Shown: positions 1 through 8,844 of the stretch, in pieces
How the letters are laid out: the number at the start of each line of letters is the position of its first letter
Position numbering within the stretch: position 1 is the stretch's first letter
Origin: Sulfitobacter sp. LCG007
GTDB lineage: Bacteria > Pseudomonadota > Alphaproteobacteria > Rhodobacterales > Rhodobacteraceae
Assembly: GCF_040801785.1 (NCBI RefSeq)
Contig: NZ_CP161805.1
Span: 2,666,001 to 2,730,000 of the forward strand
DNA length: 64,000 bases
Reading direction: 5' to 3'
Notes under the pieces: generated by a model
The model's database searches: none
Told to the model about the DNA's origin: nothing
Seen by the model: the letters and a program-made list of their open reading frames with translations, nothing else
Translations under genes and position numbers: made by a program

Positions 1-234
1 ATCGGAGCCCTTCGAGAGCGGGCGGATCTCCACATCGAGATCGCGCTCCCTGATCAGTCGTTTGATTTCACCGAGATCCGTGCGCCCGCGCTTCTTGCCC
101 GATTTCGGATTGATGACGATACAGGCACGCCCGAGTCCGCGCACCGAAGCTGGCTCGGAACCGGGAGCAACGGGTTTTTCCGATAATCCTGCCGCCGGAA
201 CGTCTGGTTCCTGCACGGGAGCTTGCGTTGACAT
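1..234 (-). CDS. Diacylglycerol kinase family lipid kinase, N-terminal part (cut by window edge)
   Basis: Only the first 78 codons are inside the window; the gene continues beyond base 1. After a Pro/Ala-rich leader of about 35 residues the protein reads GRACIVINPKSGKKRGRTD, the glycine-rich nucleotide-binding start (NPKSG) of the DAGK catalytic domain found in diacylglycerol, sphingosine and YegS-like lipid kinases. Such enzymes phosphorylate lipid substrates at the inner face of the membrane. I chose the ATG at 234 because a GGAA lies about 11 bases upstream; an in-frame ATG at 246 is an alternative. It is transcribed divergently from the Nudix gene. The substrate cannot be inferred from the fragment, and a longer multidomain protein is possible. 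Confidence 0.7.
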   Translation of the reverse strand, partial: MSTQAPVQEPDVPAAGLSEKPVAPGSEPASVRGLGRACIVINPKSGKKRGRTDLGEIKRLIRERDLDVEIRPLSKGSD

Positions 235-387
235 GTCTGCTTCCATTCCAGATCCGAACGATATGCCGGATTGTGACCCCAACGCATGCCCCGATGACAG
301 GGTTCCACCGCAGCCGCGCCGGGAAATTGCCAATCGGGACGAGGACTTCTATGTGACGGAGTGAAATTCTTAAATCGGCGGCATTTG

Positions 388-846
388 ATGAGTTCGCGGC
401 TCAAACTGATCTGGAGCGAGTATCTGGAACCCATGTTCCGGCGGCCCAGGCGGCTGCAGGTGGCCGCGCTGTGCTTTCGCGACACCGGTCAGGGTCGCCA
501 TGTCCTTCTGGTGACAAGCCGCGGGACAGGCCGGTGGGTGCTGCCGAAGGGCTGGCCGATGGCCGGAAAGACCTCGTCGGATGCGGCGATGCAGGAAGCA
601 TGGGAAGAAGCAGGCGTGCGCCGTGCGCGGCTGGTGCCCGAGCCGGTCGGCTCCTACGGCGCTCAGAAAGTCACCGCGTCGGGCTGGTCCATACCGGTGA
701 CGACACTGGTTTACGCGCTCGAGGTCGAGGAGATTGCCGACGACTTTCCCGAGGCCCACGAGCGACGCCGCGAATGGTTCTCGCCCGCGGACGCGGCGGA
801 TCGCGTGCACGAGCCCGAACTTCGCGAAATCCTGCGTTCCTTCTGA
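388..846 (+). CDS. Nudix hydrolase
   Basis: A 152-residue protein with a clear Nudix box: the segment GKTSSDAAMQEAWEEAGV follows the G-x5-E-x7-REUxEExGU pattern, with Ala-Trp-Glu-Glu in place of Arg-Glu-x-x-Glu-Glu. Nudix enzymes cleave nucleoside diphosphates linked to another moiety, using Mg2+ held by the box glutamates. The compact size and the FRRPRRLQVAALCFR start resemble the diphosphoinositol-polyphosphate/diadenosine-polyphosphate hydrolase-like members of alphaproteobacteria, which fits the phosphate-related neighbours, but the substrate is inference. The ATG at 388 is preferred; an in-frame GTG at 361 would add nine residues. The PiT gene follows after about 90 bases. Confidence 0.85.
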   Translation: MSSRLKLIWSEYLEPMFRRPRRLQVAALCFRDTGQGRHVLLVTSRGTGRWVLPKGWPMAGKTSSDAAMQEAWEEAGVRRARLVPEPVGSYGAQKVTASGWSIPVTTLVYALEVEEIADDFPEAHERRREWFSPADAADRVHEPELREILRSF

Positions 847-937
847 CAGATCCGCCGGCCCGGCTACGCATACGGCTTGAACCGGAGCGACGCGCGCCTT
901 ACCCACGACACCGGCACAGGGTCCGCGAAAGGATGGC

Positions 938-2422
938 ATGGCGAAAGGAGAGATCAGGAGCGATCACCTCGACACGCTCGACCACGATCTCGGGCGCTAT
1001 TCCAACATCGAGCTGGCCACGCAATACGCCGGACGGCCACTTGTCGGCTACGGGTTCGCACTGGCGTTCCTGCTGCTGGCGGGCGTGGCCGCGCTGACCT
1101 TTTCCACCCCCGGCAGCCACGCGATGACGCTGGGCGCGGCGGCCGTCTTCGCCGGTTATCTTGCACTGAACATCGGCGCGAACGACGTTGCCAACAACAT
1201 GGGCCCTGCGGTCGGTGCGCGGGTGCTGACGATGGGCGGGGCCATTGCGATTGCTGCCGTCTTCGAAAGCGCGGGCGCGCTGATCGCAGGCGGCGACGTG
1301 GTCGATACGGTGGCAGGCGGCATCATTCCGCCCGGAGCGATCGCGGATCCTCGGATCTTCGTCAGGGTGATGATGGCCGCACTGCTGTCCGCGGCAATCT
1401 GGGTGAACATCGCCACCCGCGCCGGCGCGCCGGTCTCGACCACCCATGCCATTGTCGGAAGCATCGCCGGCGCGGGCATCGCCGCGGCGGGCTGGGGCGC
1501 CGTCGCGTGGGAGACGATGCTTTCGATCACGCTGGGATGGGTCGTCTCACCCTTGCTTGGCGGCATGATCGCGGCGGCGGTCCTGTGGGTCATCAAGGCG
1601 CGCATCATCTATCGCGAGGACAAGATCGCCGCGGCCCGGACATGGGTTCCGGTGCTTGTCGGCGTCATGGGCGGCGCCTTCGCCTGCTACCTGGCGCTCA
1701 AGGGCCTCAACCGGCTCGCCGTCGTTGGCTTTGCCCCTGCCCTGTCGCTTGGATGCGCCGCGGGAATGGCGCTTTGGATCGGCACGATTCCGGTGATCCG
1801 GAAGCAGTCCGAAGGACTCGAGAACCGCGACAAGTCACTCAAGCGTCTCTTCGGCCTTCCCCTGATCGTCGCTGCGGCGCTGCTGAGCTTCGCGCACGGC
1901 GCCAACGACGTGGCCAATGCGGTAGGCCCTCTCGCCGCCATCCTGAAGGCCACCACCACCGGTCTGACGGGAGGCATCGCCGTCGTCCCTGCATGGGACA
2001 TGTTCATCGGCGCTTTCGGGATTTCGCTTGGCCTGATCCTCTTCGGGCCCCGCCTGATCCGCATGGTCGGCAGCCGCATCACCCGTCTCAACCCGATGCG
2101 CGCCTACTGCGTCGCACTTTCGGCGGCGGTCACGGTCATCCTGGCAAGCGGGCTCGGCATTCCGGTAAGCACGACGCATGTGGCGGTGGGCGCAATCTTC
2201 GGCGTCGGCTTCTTCCGCGAATGGTACGAGGCGCGCCGGTTGAGACGTTCGAGCGCAAGTGTGGCGAACCGCCCTCCTCTCGCCGTCGAGGAACGACGGC
2301 GACGCAAGCTGGTGCGCAGGTCGCATTTCCTGACGATCATGGCCGCATGGATCGTGACGGTGCCTGCAGCGGGCGTGCTGTCCGGCCTCGTGTTCATGGC
2401 GATGGGACTGGCTGGCGACTGA
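938..2422 (+). CDS. PiT-family inorganic phosphate permease
   Basis: A 494-residue membrane protein with the two internally duplicated PiT signatures: NIGANDVANNMGPAVG near residues 78-93 and HGANDVANAVGP near 320-331. It has about ten hydrophobic segments and two copies of the APVSTTHA / IPVSTTHV motif. PiT transporters move metal-phosphate complexes together with protons or sodium across the inner membrane. The roughly 40-residue hydrophilic N-terminus before the first membrane segment is typical of the larger alphaproteobacterial members. AAAGGAGAG-like sequence lies just inside the chosen start, so the exact ATG is not strongly supported by a ribosome site. No PhoU-like gene is adjacent. 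Confidence 0.93.
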   Translation: MAKGEIRSDHLDTLDHDLGRYSNIELATQYAGRPLVGYGFALAFLLLAGVAALTFSTPGSHAMTLGAAAVFAGYLALNIGANDVANNMGPAVGARVLTMGGAIAIAAVFESAGALIAGGDVVDTVAGGIIPPGAIADPRIFVRVMMAALLSAAIWVNIATRAGAPVSTTHAIVGSIAGAGIAAAGWGAVAWETMLSITLGWVVSPLLGGMIAAAVLWVIKARIIYREDKIAAARTWVPVLVGVMGGAFACYLALKGLNRLAVVGFAPALSLGCAAGMALWIGTIPVIRKQSEGLENRDKSLKRLFGLPLIVAAALLSFAHGANDVANAVGPLAAILKATTTGLTGGIAVVPAWDMFIGAFGISLGLILFGPRLIRMVGSRITRLNPMRAYCVALSAAVTVILASGLGIPVSTTHVAVGAIFGVGFFREWYEARRLRRSSASVANRPPLAVEERRRRKLVRRSHFLTIMAAWIVTVPAAGVLSGLVFMAMGLAGD

Positions 2423-2577
2423 GGCAGAAAGCCACGCTCCCGGACGAAATACAACGCGAAAGCGCACGATTTCACACGCCCGCTACAACGCTCGCGACAA
2501 CGCCCGTCCCGTATCCAGCGACATTCATACGAGGCAATGACCTCGGCATTGTCATGTATTGTCAGGACTAATTTCGA

Positions 2578-3795
2578 ATGAGCATTCAATCCACCGGTTC
2601 CGGGTTCACTCCCATCAAGGTGGACCCGCGCCTTCTGGCCGAGGATCCGCACGCCAAACTTGCGAAACTGCGCAGGCAGCACGCCTTGGTCCAGTTGGGG
2701 GAACGCCAATACATGGCACTGCGGGCCGAGGATGTCCTCGCCATGCTGACCGACCCGAGAACAAGTCAGGTCGACGGACCCGAGTATGTCAAGCTGCAGG
2801 CCATTCCCGACGGCGCGACAGCGGATTTCATGTCGGAATTCTTCCTCTTCTCGAACGGCGCCGAACATCGCGCGAAGCGTGGCTATTTTTCACGGGCCTT
2901 CGCGTTCTCGAAGATACGGGAAATCCGGCCCGAGGTACGCAAGGTCGCGGACGGGATCGTGGCGAGCCTGCCAAGGGGAGAGAGCTTCGAGTTCGTCGAG
3001 CAGATGGCTGCGCGCATCCCGGCCGAAATGATCGCGGCGATCCTCGGGCTTCCGGCTTCGGACGCGGATCATTTCGCACCGCTGGTCCATTCGATGTCCC
3101 GGGCGATCCGCCCGGTCTATCCGCACGCGCATCACGGCGAGATCGAGAGCGCGGTGAAATCGCTCCGGGACTATGTCGGCGACGCCCTTCGCGCGCGGCT
3201 CGACGTTCCTTGCGGGGACATGCTCTCGAACCTCGTCGCGGACTGGCACGAAAATCCGGTAATCACCTTCGACAGCCTCGTGCATCAGGTTCTGGGCGTG
3301 ATCGTCGGTGGCACCGACACCACACGTGCGGGCTTTGCGATGCTGGTATCGCTTCTCCTCCAGCACCCCGAGGCCTGGCGGGCGGTGAAATCCGACCCCG
3401 CGCTTGCCGGCGGCGCGGTCAGCGAGGCGCTGCGGTATGATCCTGTCGTCGGCTCGGTGGCCCGGCTCACGACGAAAAGCCTGACTGTGCGCGAATTCAC
3501 TCTTGCCCCCGGTGTGCTTTTGCGTTTAAGCACGCTTTCCGCGCTGCGCGACCCGCTCCTTTACTCGGAGCCGGAGCGCTTCGACATCCGGCGCACCGAC
3601 CATCCCCGCCTGCACAGCGTTTTCGGGCTTGGTCCGCATCGGTGTCTGGGCGAGATGCTGGCACGCATCGAGATGGAGGAAGGCCTTCTGGCGCTCGCCG
3701 GGGCCGCGCCTGACATCGAGATGCTTTCGGCACCGCAGTTGACGGGTTTCGGCGGCATCCGGCAGATCTCGGATATGGTCGTCCGGATCCCCTGA
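2578..3795 (+). CDS. Cytochrome P450
   Basis: A 405-residue soluble bacterial-type P450. The I-helix oxygen-binding motif GGTDTTRAG lies near residue 244, the K-helix ExxR motif as EALRYDP, and the haem-thiolate loop FGLGPHRCLG at about 349-358 with the ligand Cys at 356. All core residues are present, so it should be an active monooxygenase, but the substrate cannot be read from sequence. No ferredoxin or reductase gene is next to it, so it must draw electrons from elsewhere. A 155-base gap separates it from the PiT gene, suggesting its own promoter. It is not obviously related in function to the phosphate genes. Confidence 0.95.
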   Translation: MSIQSTGSGFTPIKVDPRLLAEDPHAKLAKLRRQHALVQLGERQYMALRAEDVLAMLTDPRTSQVDGPEYVKLQAIPDGATADFMSEFFLFSNGAEHRAKRGYFSRAFAFSKIREIRPEVRKVADGIVASLPRGESFEFVEQMAARIPAEMIAAILGLPASDADHFAPLVHSMSRAIRPVYPHAHHGEIESAVKSLRDYVGDALRARLDVPCGDMLSNLVADWHENPVITFDSLVHQVLGVIVGGTDTTRAGFAMLVSLLLQHPEAWRAVKSDPALAGGAVSEALRYDPVVGSVARLTTKSLTVREFTLAPGVLLRLSTLSALRDPLLYSEPERFDIRRTDHPRLHSVFGLGPHRCLGEMLARIEMEEGLLALAGAAPDIEMLSAPQLTGFGGIRQISDMVVRIP

Positions 3796-4062
3796 CCGGC
3801 GGCACACGAACTGATGCCCATGGCGTCAGCCGAGATCCGTTCGCGGGCCTCGGCCATTACCGTTTTGATATGGAAGGATATTTTGATGGAAGTTTTAACA
3901 CATACGAACGCATCGGCAACGGTCCTGAAGCTTGCCGGCATCGGACATTGCCGCGGATTGCGCGGAATTTCCGCGCCTGGCAGGCGCCATCGCCCGCCAG
4001 CCCAGACACGCTCCGGCCATGGGCAGCGCCCGGCAGGGCAACCCGTTCGAAGGACATTCGAG

Positions 4063-4278
4063 ATGAACAGACCCCACGCCACCGATGGCGCCCTCTTCTC
4101 CACCGATCACCGCCATGGGGCGGCCTCTCGGCTCTACGCCTTCTGGCAGGCGCTCCGCGAGTGGCACCGCCGTCGCCAAGACTACGCCCGGCTTCAGGAA
4201 TTGCCGGGCTATCTGCTTGACGACGTCGGCCTCACGCATTGGCAGATCGAGGCGGCCAAGCGCAATAACAGGCTCTGA
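4063..4278 (+). CDS. DUF1127 family small protein
   Basis: A 71-residue basic protein ending in the DUF1127 core: a WREWHRRRQDYARLQELPG-like helix followed by LLDDVGLTHWQIEAAKR. DUF1127 proteins are small, Arg-rich and very common in Rhodobacterales and Rhizobiales; some members act in phosphate and carbon regulation and RNA turnover. Here the N-terminal 20 residues are an unconserved extension. The ATG at 4063 has a GAAGGA sequence about 10 bases upstream. It sits alone, with 267 bases of leader behind the P450 gene and a strong hairpin immediately after its stop codon. Confidence 0.85.
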   Translation: MNRPHATDGALFSTDHRHGAASRLYAFWQALREWHRRRQDYARLQELPGYLLDDVGLTHWQIEAAKRNNRL

Positions 4279-4287
4279 CGGACCAGC

Positions 4288-4319
4288 GCGCCGGGCGGCA
4301 CTTCATACCCGCCCGGCGC
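4288..4319 (+). terminator. GC-rich hairpin after the DUF1127 gene
   Basis: An 11-bp perfect inverted repeat, GCGCCGGGCGG at 4288-4298 and CCGCCCGGCGC at 4309-4319, with a 10-base loop, nine bases after the stop codon. No T-run follows, so it is either a weak or Rho-assisted terminator or an RNA-stabilising stem. Confidence 0.5.
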
Positions 4320-4514
4320 CGCGCGCGAACAATCGCGCGACGCAGGTCCCTCGGCTATTGACTGACCGGCGCTTCCCGCCCGACACTGGCAGGATAAGGC
4401 GCGCGACGTAACCCGTTCAAAGTGGCGGCCAAGTCAGGGCAATTCAGGCAGAAGCAGGTTACTCCATCGAGCGGCAGGCGCGATCCTGCGCCGCAAGCGC
4501 TCGGAGGAACTGCG

Positions 4515-6425
4515 TTGAGGGCCTTTGCTGTTACAGGACCGTCCCAATCGGGAAAGACGACCCTGGTCGAAGCGCTGGCGGGGCTTGAATCTCCGCCCAC
4601 GCAGCGTTTCACCCTGATGGGCGATGCAACCGTGACGTCCTTCACCTTCATGGGCGACGCATGGAGCGTGATCGACGTACCCGGCGGCCATGACAACCTG
4701 CCACAGGTGGGACCCGCACTCGCAGCCTGCGATGCTGCAGTGCTCTGCTTGCCGGCGGAAGCGGATGCGGCCGTGCTCGCCGCGCCATATCTGCGCATGC
4801 TGGATGACACCGGGATGCCGACCTTCGTCTTCATCAACCGCATCGACTGCGCCACGGACCGCGTCGCGGATATCGTCGCGTCTCTGCAGAGCTACTGCCA
4901 TCACGGAATCGTCCTGCGCCAGGTGCCGATGCGCGTGAACGATCGCGTCGTCGGCGCCATCGACCTGATATCGGAACGCGCCTGGCAGTACCGACGGGGC
5001 GAACGTTCCGCGCTGGTCGAGCTGCCATCCGAGATGCAGGTGCGGCAAAGCGAAGCCCGGGGCGATCTGCTGGAATCGCTGGCGGATTTCGACGACCGTC
5101 TCCTCGAGCAGATCATCGAGGACCATGTGCCCGGGAGCGAGGAGATCTACCGGATCGCCACGCGTGTCCTGCAACACCAGGACCTGATCCCGGCGCTCCT
5201 CGGGTCGGCAAGCCAGGGTAACGGTATCCTGCGGCTGATGAAATGCCTGCGCCATGAGGTGCCCGGGGTGATGGCGCTTGGCGACCACCTCGCGCTGCCC
5301 GAGGGCGCGCTTGCGGTCTCCTGCCTTGGGGACCATCTCAGGCATATCGGCAAGACGATGCTGATCCGTGCCGTCGGCGAAGGCGTCGCGCCGGGCAGCA
5401 AGCTTGGCGGCGCCACCTTGGGGAGCCTCAACGCCCTTGATGCGAAGACTCCGGTCTCCTGGCTTGCTCCCGGCAATTTTGCCTTCACCATCAAGAGCGA
5501 CGAGATGCTCCCGGCGCGGATCTGCACAGAAAGCGACGCCATCCCCTTGCCGAAGTGGACCCGACCGCACCCCCCGGCGATGAAGCGGCTCGTGCGCCCG
5601 GTCCACGAGAAGGACGAAGGCAAGCTTTCGACCGCGCTCGGGCTTCTCGACGAGATCGATCCGGGGCTGAGCGTGTCGCAGGATTGCGTCACGGGCCTGC
5701 TCGAGATCGGCGTGCAGGGTCCGCTGCACCTGCGCCGCGCGATACAGAAGCTGGCAGATGCCTATGGCGTAGAGGTGGAATGTCTGGGCGTGCCCCCTGC
5801 CCTGCGCGAAACCATCCGGCGCGGCGTCGAAAAGCATTACCGGCATCGCAAGCAGTCGGGCGGATCGGGCCAGTTTGCGGATGTGGTCATAAGGGTCTCA
5901 CCCCAGACATCGGGCAGCGGATTCGCCTTCACCGACTGCGTGAAGGGCGGCGTCGTACCGCGCAACTACATTCCGGCCGTCGAAGCCGGCGCGCGCGAGG
6001 CGCTCTGCGCGGGCCCGGCGGGTTTTCCGGTGGTCGATGTGGCGGTCACGCTGAAGGACGGCAAGGCGCATTCCGTGGACAGTTCGGACCTTGCCTTCCG
6101 CATCGCCGGGCAAAGCGCCGTGCGCGAGGCCCTTGCCGAGGCGGGCACGATCGTCCTGCAACCCATTCTCTCGGTCGATATCGAGGTGCCGTCGGTATTC
6201 TCCGGAACCCTTGTCCAGATCGTCACCGGCCTGAAGGGACGGGTCCTGGGCTTCGAGGCGCATCCCGGCGCGAAGGGCTGGGACATCTTTCATGCCCAGC
6301 TGCCGGTGGCGGCACTCGATGAACTGGCGATGTCGCTGGCCGGGGCAACGCGGGGAACGGCCTGGTTCCACAGCGCGCCGGATCACTACGAGGAATTGCG
6401 CGAACGCGTCGCTGCAGAAGCCTGA
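4515..6425 (+). CDS. Elongation factor G-like GTPase (EF-G paralogue)
   Basis: A 636-residue EF-G-type protein. The G1 loop is GPSQSGKTT at residues 8-16, G3 is DVPGGHD (canonical EF-G has DTPGHVD) and G4 is NRID (canonical NKxD). Domain IV/V features follow, including the GSGQFADVV loop and the final GLKGRVLGFE segment. Such paralogues are widespread beside the true EF-G and are smaller and more diverged; their role is unknown, perhaps ribosome rescue or stress translation. I chose the TTG at 4515 because GGAGGA lies six bases upstream; the GTG at 4422 in the same frame has no ribosome site. It is followed after 140 bases by the CHAD gene in the same direction. Confidence 0.85.
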   Translation: MRAFAVTGPSQSGKTTLVEALAGLESPPTQRFTLMGDATVTSFTFMGDAWSVIDVPGGHDNLPQVGPALAACDAAVLCLPAEADAAVLAAPYLRMLDDTGMPTFVFINRIDCATDRVADIVASLQSYCHHGIVLRQVPMRVNDRVVGAIDLISERAWQYRRGERSALVELPSEMQVRQSEARGDLLESLADFDDRLLEQIIEDHVPGSEEIYRIATRVLQHQDLIPALLGSASQGNGILRLMKCLRHEVPGVMALGDHLALPEGALAVSCLGDHLRHIGKTMLIRAVGEGVAPGSKLGGATLGSLNALDAKTPVSWLAPGNFAFTIKSDEMLPARICTESDAIPLPKWTRPHPPAMKRLVRPVHEKDEGKLSTALGLLDEIDPGLSVSQDCVTGLLEIGVQGPLHLRRAIQKLADAYGVEVECLGVPPALRETIRRGVEKHYRHRKQSGGSGQFADVVIRVSPQTSGSGFAFTDCVKGGVVPRNYIPAVEAGAREALCAGPAGFPVVDVAVTLKDGKAHSVDSSDLAFRIAGQSAVREALAEAGTIVLQPILSVDIEVPSVFSGTLVQIVTGLKGRVLGFEAHPGAKGWDIFHAQLPVAALDELAMSLAGATRGTAWFHSAPDHYEELRERVAAEA

Positions 6426-6565
6426 GCGGTTTGAACGTGACAGACGGCGCTTGCGGGCGAACGACCGCCGATGCGGACCGAATGCGGCTTGCATACCAGA
6501 CCGATACACTGCCATCGTCGGCTCGGGGGAGATGACGACCTGAAAGTTCGCGGTAGCAGATTTCC

Positions 6566-8095
6566 ATGAGCCGGCAGCGATCCGCCTCTTACGTCCTTCC
6601 CGCGGAAGGCGCGAGGGCACTTCTGGAAATGGCAGGCGATACGTTGGAAAGCCGCATCCTCGAGGACGGGCCGGCACGACCTTTCATCCTTCTCGACACA
6701 TTCGATCAACGCCTCGGCAAATCCGGCAGGCTGTTGCTGCAGTGCGACGGCTGCCTCCATCTCCTTGCCGATGGAGGGCAGAGGCTGGCGCAGGCCGCGT
6801 CGGGAGGGTTTCGCTTCGTTGCGGATCTGGCCGATGGGCCGGTCCGCGAGGCGCTGGCCGACATCTCGCCCTTGCGCAGCCTTCTGTCGATGGGCTCCGG
6901 CCAGTGGTGGCAGGGCGCATGCGCCTTCGTCGACGACGTAGGCAAGACCCGCGCCAGAATGAGGCTCGATTCGCTTTCGACAAGGGAAGGCGAGGCATCG
7001 ACGCTTGTCACGCTGCACGGCTTGCGCGGCTACGGCGGGGCGTTCGACATGCTGAGCGCGACGATCGAGGCATCCGGCGGCCAGCCCCTGAGCACATCCG
7101 GCCTTTCGCAGCGATTGTTCCCCGAGCGTCCCGACTACGACCCCAGGCCCGACGTGCCCATTGCGCCGGACGCCTCTGCGCGGGACGTGGCGACTGGCAT
7201 CATCGCGGCCTGCCTGCCGGTCGCACGCGCCAACGAGCAGGGAATCCGGGAAGACCTGGACACCGAATTTCTGCACGATTACCGCGTCGCGCTCCGCAAG
7301 ATCCGGTCCGTTCTCAGTCTGTTCAAGGGCGTCTATGACGACGCGCAGACCGAGGCGCTCGCGCGCCGGTTTTCGGCCCTGATGGCCCGCACCGGCCCGC
7401 TGCGCGATCTCGACGTCTACCTCCTCGAGAGAGAGCAGTTCGCGGCCCTCGTGCCGGCCAGCCTCCATCCCGGACTGGACCGGATGTTCGACATATTCGC
7501 CGCCCGGCGCGCGGCCGAGCTGACCCGGTTGCGCCGGCATCTCGGCTCGCCCTCCTATCTCGCCGAAATGTCCGATCTTGAAAGGCACTTCCGGGCCGCT
7601 AATCCTCCGGAGCCCGGAGCCCATGCGCAGGACCCCGCCATTGCCTTTGCGTCGCGCCTGATCCGAAAGCGCTACCGGAAGATCTGCGCCATCGCGGACG
7701 CGCTCGACGACAGCTCTCCGGACGAGGACGTCCATCGCCTGCGCATCCAGTGCAAGAAACTGCGCTATCTCATGGAATTCTTCGCCCCGGCCTTCGGGCC
7801 CGGCGACGTCGCCGCACTTCTCAAACCCCTCAAGCGCCTTCAGGACAATCTCGGCCTCTTCAACGACTACTCGGTCCAGCAGACCAGCCTGCAGGCATTT
7901 GTCGACGGACTTTCCGGCGTATCGGAACAGGAAAAGCTGGAACTCGCCCAGAGCGTCGGCGCGCTCATCGCCGTGCTCTACGCCCGCCAGCAAGAGGAAC
8001 GCCGAAAGGTTGTGGCGAACTTCGAACGTTTCAACGACAGCCAGACACGCAAGAGGTTCCGCAGCCTCTTGGGACAACGGAAGGACCGGCCATGA
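6566..8095 (+). CDS. CHAD domain protein (polyphosphate-binding type)
   Basis: A 509-residue protein whose C-terminal two thirds, from about residue 205, is a CHAD domain: the conserved helix HDYRVALRKIRSVLSLFK and, later, VHRLRIQCKKLRYLMEFF place the histidines and basic residues that line the polyphosphate channel in this family. The N-terminal 200 residues occupy the position of a CYTH triphosphate-tunnel domain but lack the ExExK signature, so that part is probably a degenerate CYTH domain. CHAD proteins bind inorganic polyphosphate and can localise to polyphosphate granules. The stop codon overlaps the start of the downstream ParA-type gene (ATGA), implying translational coupling. Confidence 0.9.
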   Translation: MSRQRSASYVLPAEGARALLEMAGDTLESRILEDGPARPFILLDTFDQRLGKSGRLLLQCDGCLHLLADGGQRLAQAASGGFRFVADLADGPVREALADISPLRSLLSMGSGQWWQGACAFVDDVGKTRARMRLDSLSTREGEASTLVTLHGLRGYGGAFDMLSATIEASGGQPLSTSGLSQRLFPERPDYDPRPDVPIAPDASARDVATGIIAACLPVARANEQGIREDLDTEFLHDYRVALRKIRSVLSLFKGVYDDAQTEALARRFSALMARTGPLRDLDVYLLEREQFAALVPASLHPGLDRMFDIFAARRAAELTRLRRHLGSPSYLAEMSDLERHFRAANPPEPGAHAQDPAIAFASRLIRKRYRKICAIADALDDSSPDEDVHRLRIQCKKLRYLMEFFAPAFGPGDVAALLKPLKRLQDNLGLFNDYSVQQTSLQAFVDGLSGVSEQEKLELAQSVGALIAVLYARQQEERRKVVANFERFNDSQTRKRFRSLLGQRKDRP

Positions 8096-8835
8096 AGATC
8101 ATCGCCTGCTATTCGAACAAGGGCGGCGTCGGCAAGACCGCTGCCTCGGTCAACCTTGCCCAGGCTTTTGCAGAGGCCGGACAGCGCACCCTTCTGTGCG
8201 ATCTCGATCCGCAGGGCGCATCGAGCTTCTATTTCCGCGTCAAGCCATCGAAGAAACTGACCGAAGGCAAATTCTTCGGTGACGACAGCAAGTTCGCCAG
8301 CGCCATACGCGCCAGCGATTTCGAGAACCTCGACATCCTCCCCTCGAACATGAGCTTTCGCGGATTCGACGTGTTCCTGTCGCGCATGAAGAACGGCCGG
8401 TCGCGTCTCAAGAAGGCGCTGAAAGCGGTGAAGGGCGACTACGACATCGTTCTGCTCGACTGTCCGCCCAACATGTCGCTTCTGTCCGAGAACGTCTTCG
8501 CCACCGCCGATGCCATCGTGGTTCCGGTCATTCCGACCACCCTGTCCGAGCGCAGTTTCGATCAGCTTCTCGCATTCTTCGAGGAGAACGGGATGCGTCG
8601 CAAGAAGCTGCACGGCTTCTTCTCGATGGTGCAGAAGTCCAAGTCCCTGCATCGCGAGACGCTCGACGCCATGCGCAAGTCCCATGGCCGGCGGCTTTTG
8701 CAATCTGTGGTCCCGTTCAGCTCGGACGTCGAGCGAATGGGCGTCCATCGGGCCCCCGTGCTGGCAAGCGCGCCGGCCAGCATGGCCAGCAAGGCCTATC
8801 GGGCGCTGCACGCGGAACTTGTGGCGTTGCTCTGA
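8092..8835 (+). CDS. ParA/MinD-type ATPase
   Basis: A 247-residue ParA-family ATPase. The deviant Walker A motif KGGVGKT is at residues 10-16, the A' motif appears as LLCDLDPQGASS, and Walker B as IVLLDCPPNM. Proteins of this family dimerise with ATP, bind DNA or membrane, and position cargo such as plasmids, chromosomes, carboxysomes or chemoreceptor arrays. There is no ParB gene beside it. Instead it overlaps the CHAD gene by four bases (ATGA), so its cargo may be what the CHAD protein binds. It ends nine bases before the convergent DUF2235 gene. Confidence 0.92.
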   Translation: MKIIACYSNKGGVGKTAASVNLAQAFAEAGQRTLLCDLDPQGASSFYFRVKPSKKLTEGKFFGDDSKFASAIRASDFENLDILPSNMSFRGFDVFLSRMKNGRSRLKKALKAVKGDYDIVLLDCPPNMSLLSENVFATADAIVVPVIPTTLSERSFDQLLAFFEENGMRRKKLHGFFSMVQKSKSLHRETLDAMRKSHGRRLLQSVVPFSSDVERMGVHRAPVLASAPASMASKAYRALHAELVALL

Positions 8836-8844
8836 TGGCGCGCC

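Noticed and set aside
4434-5846. 470-codon minus-strand open frame opposite the EF-G paralogue
   Set aside because: Composition is typical of a shadow frame and no motif is visible; the plus strand has complete GTPase motifs.
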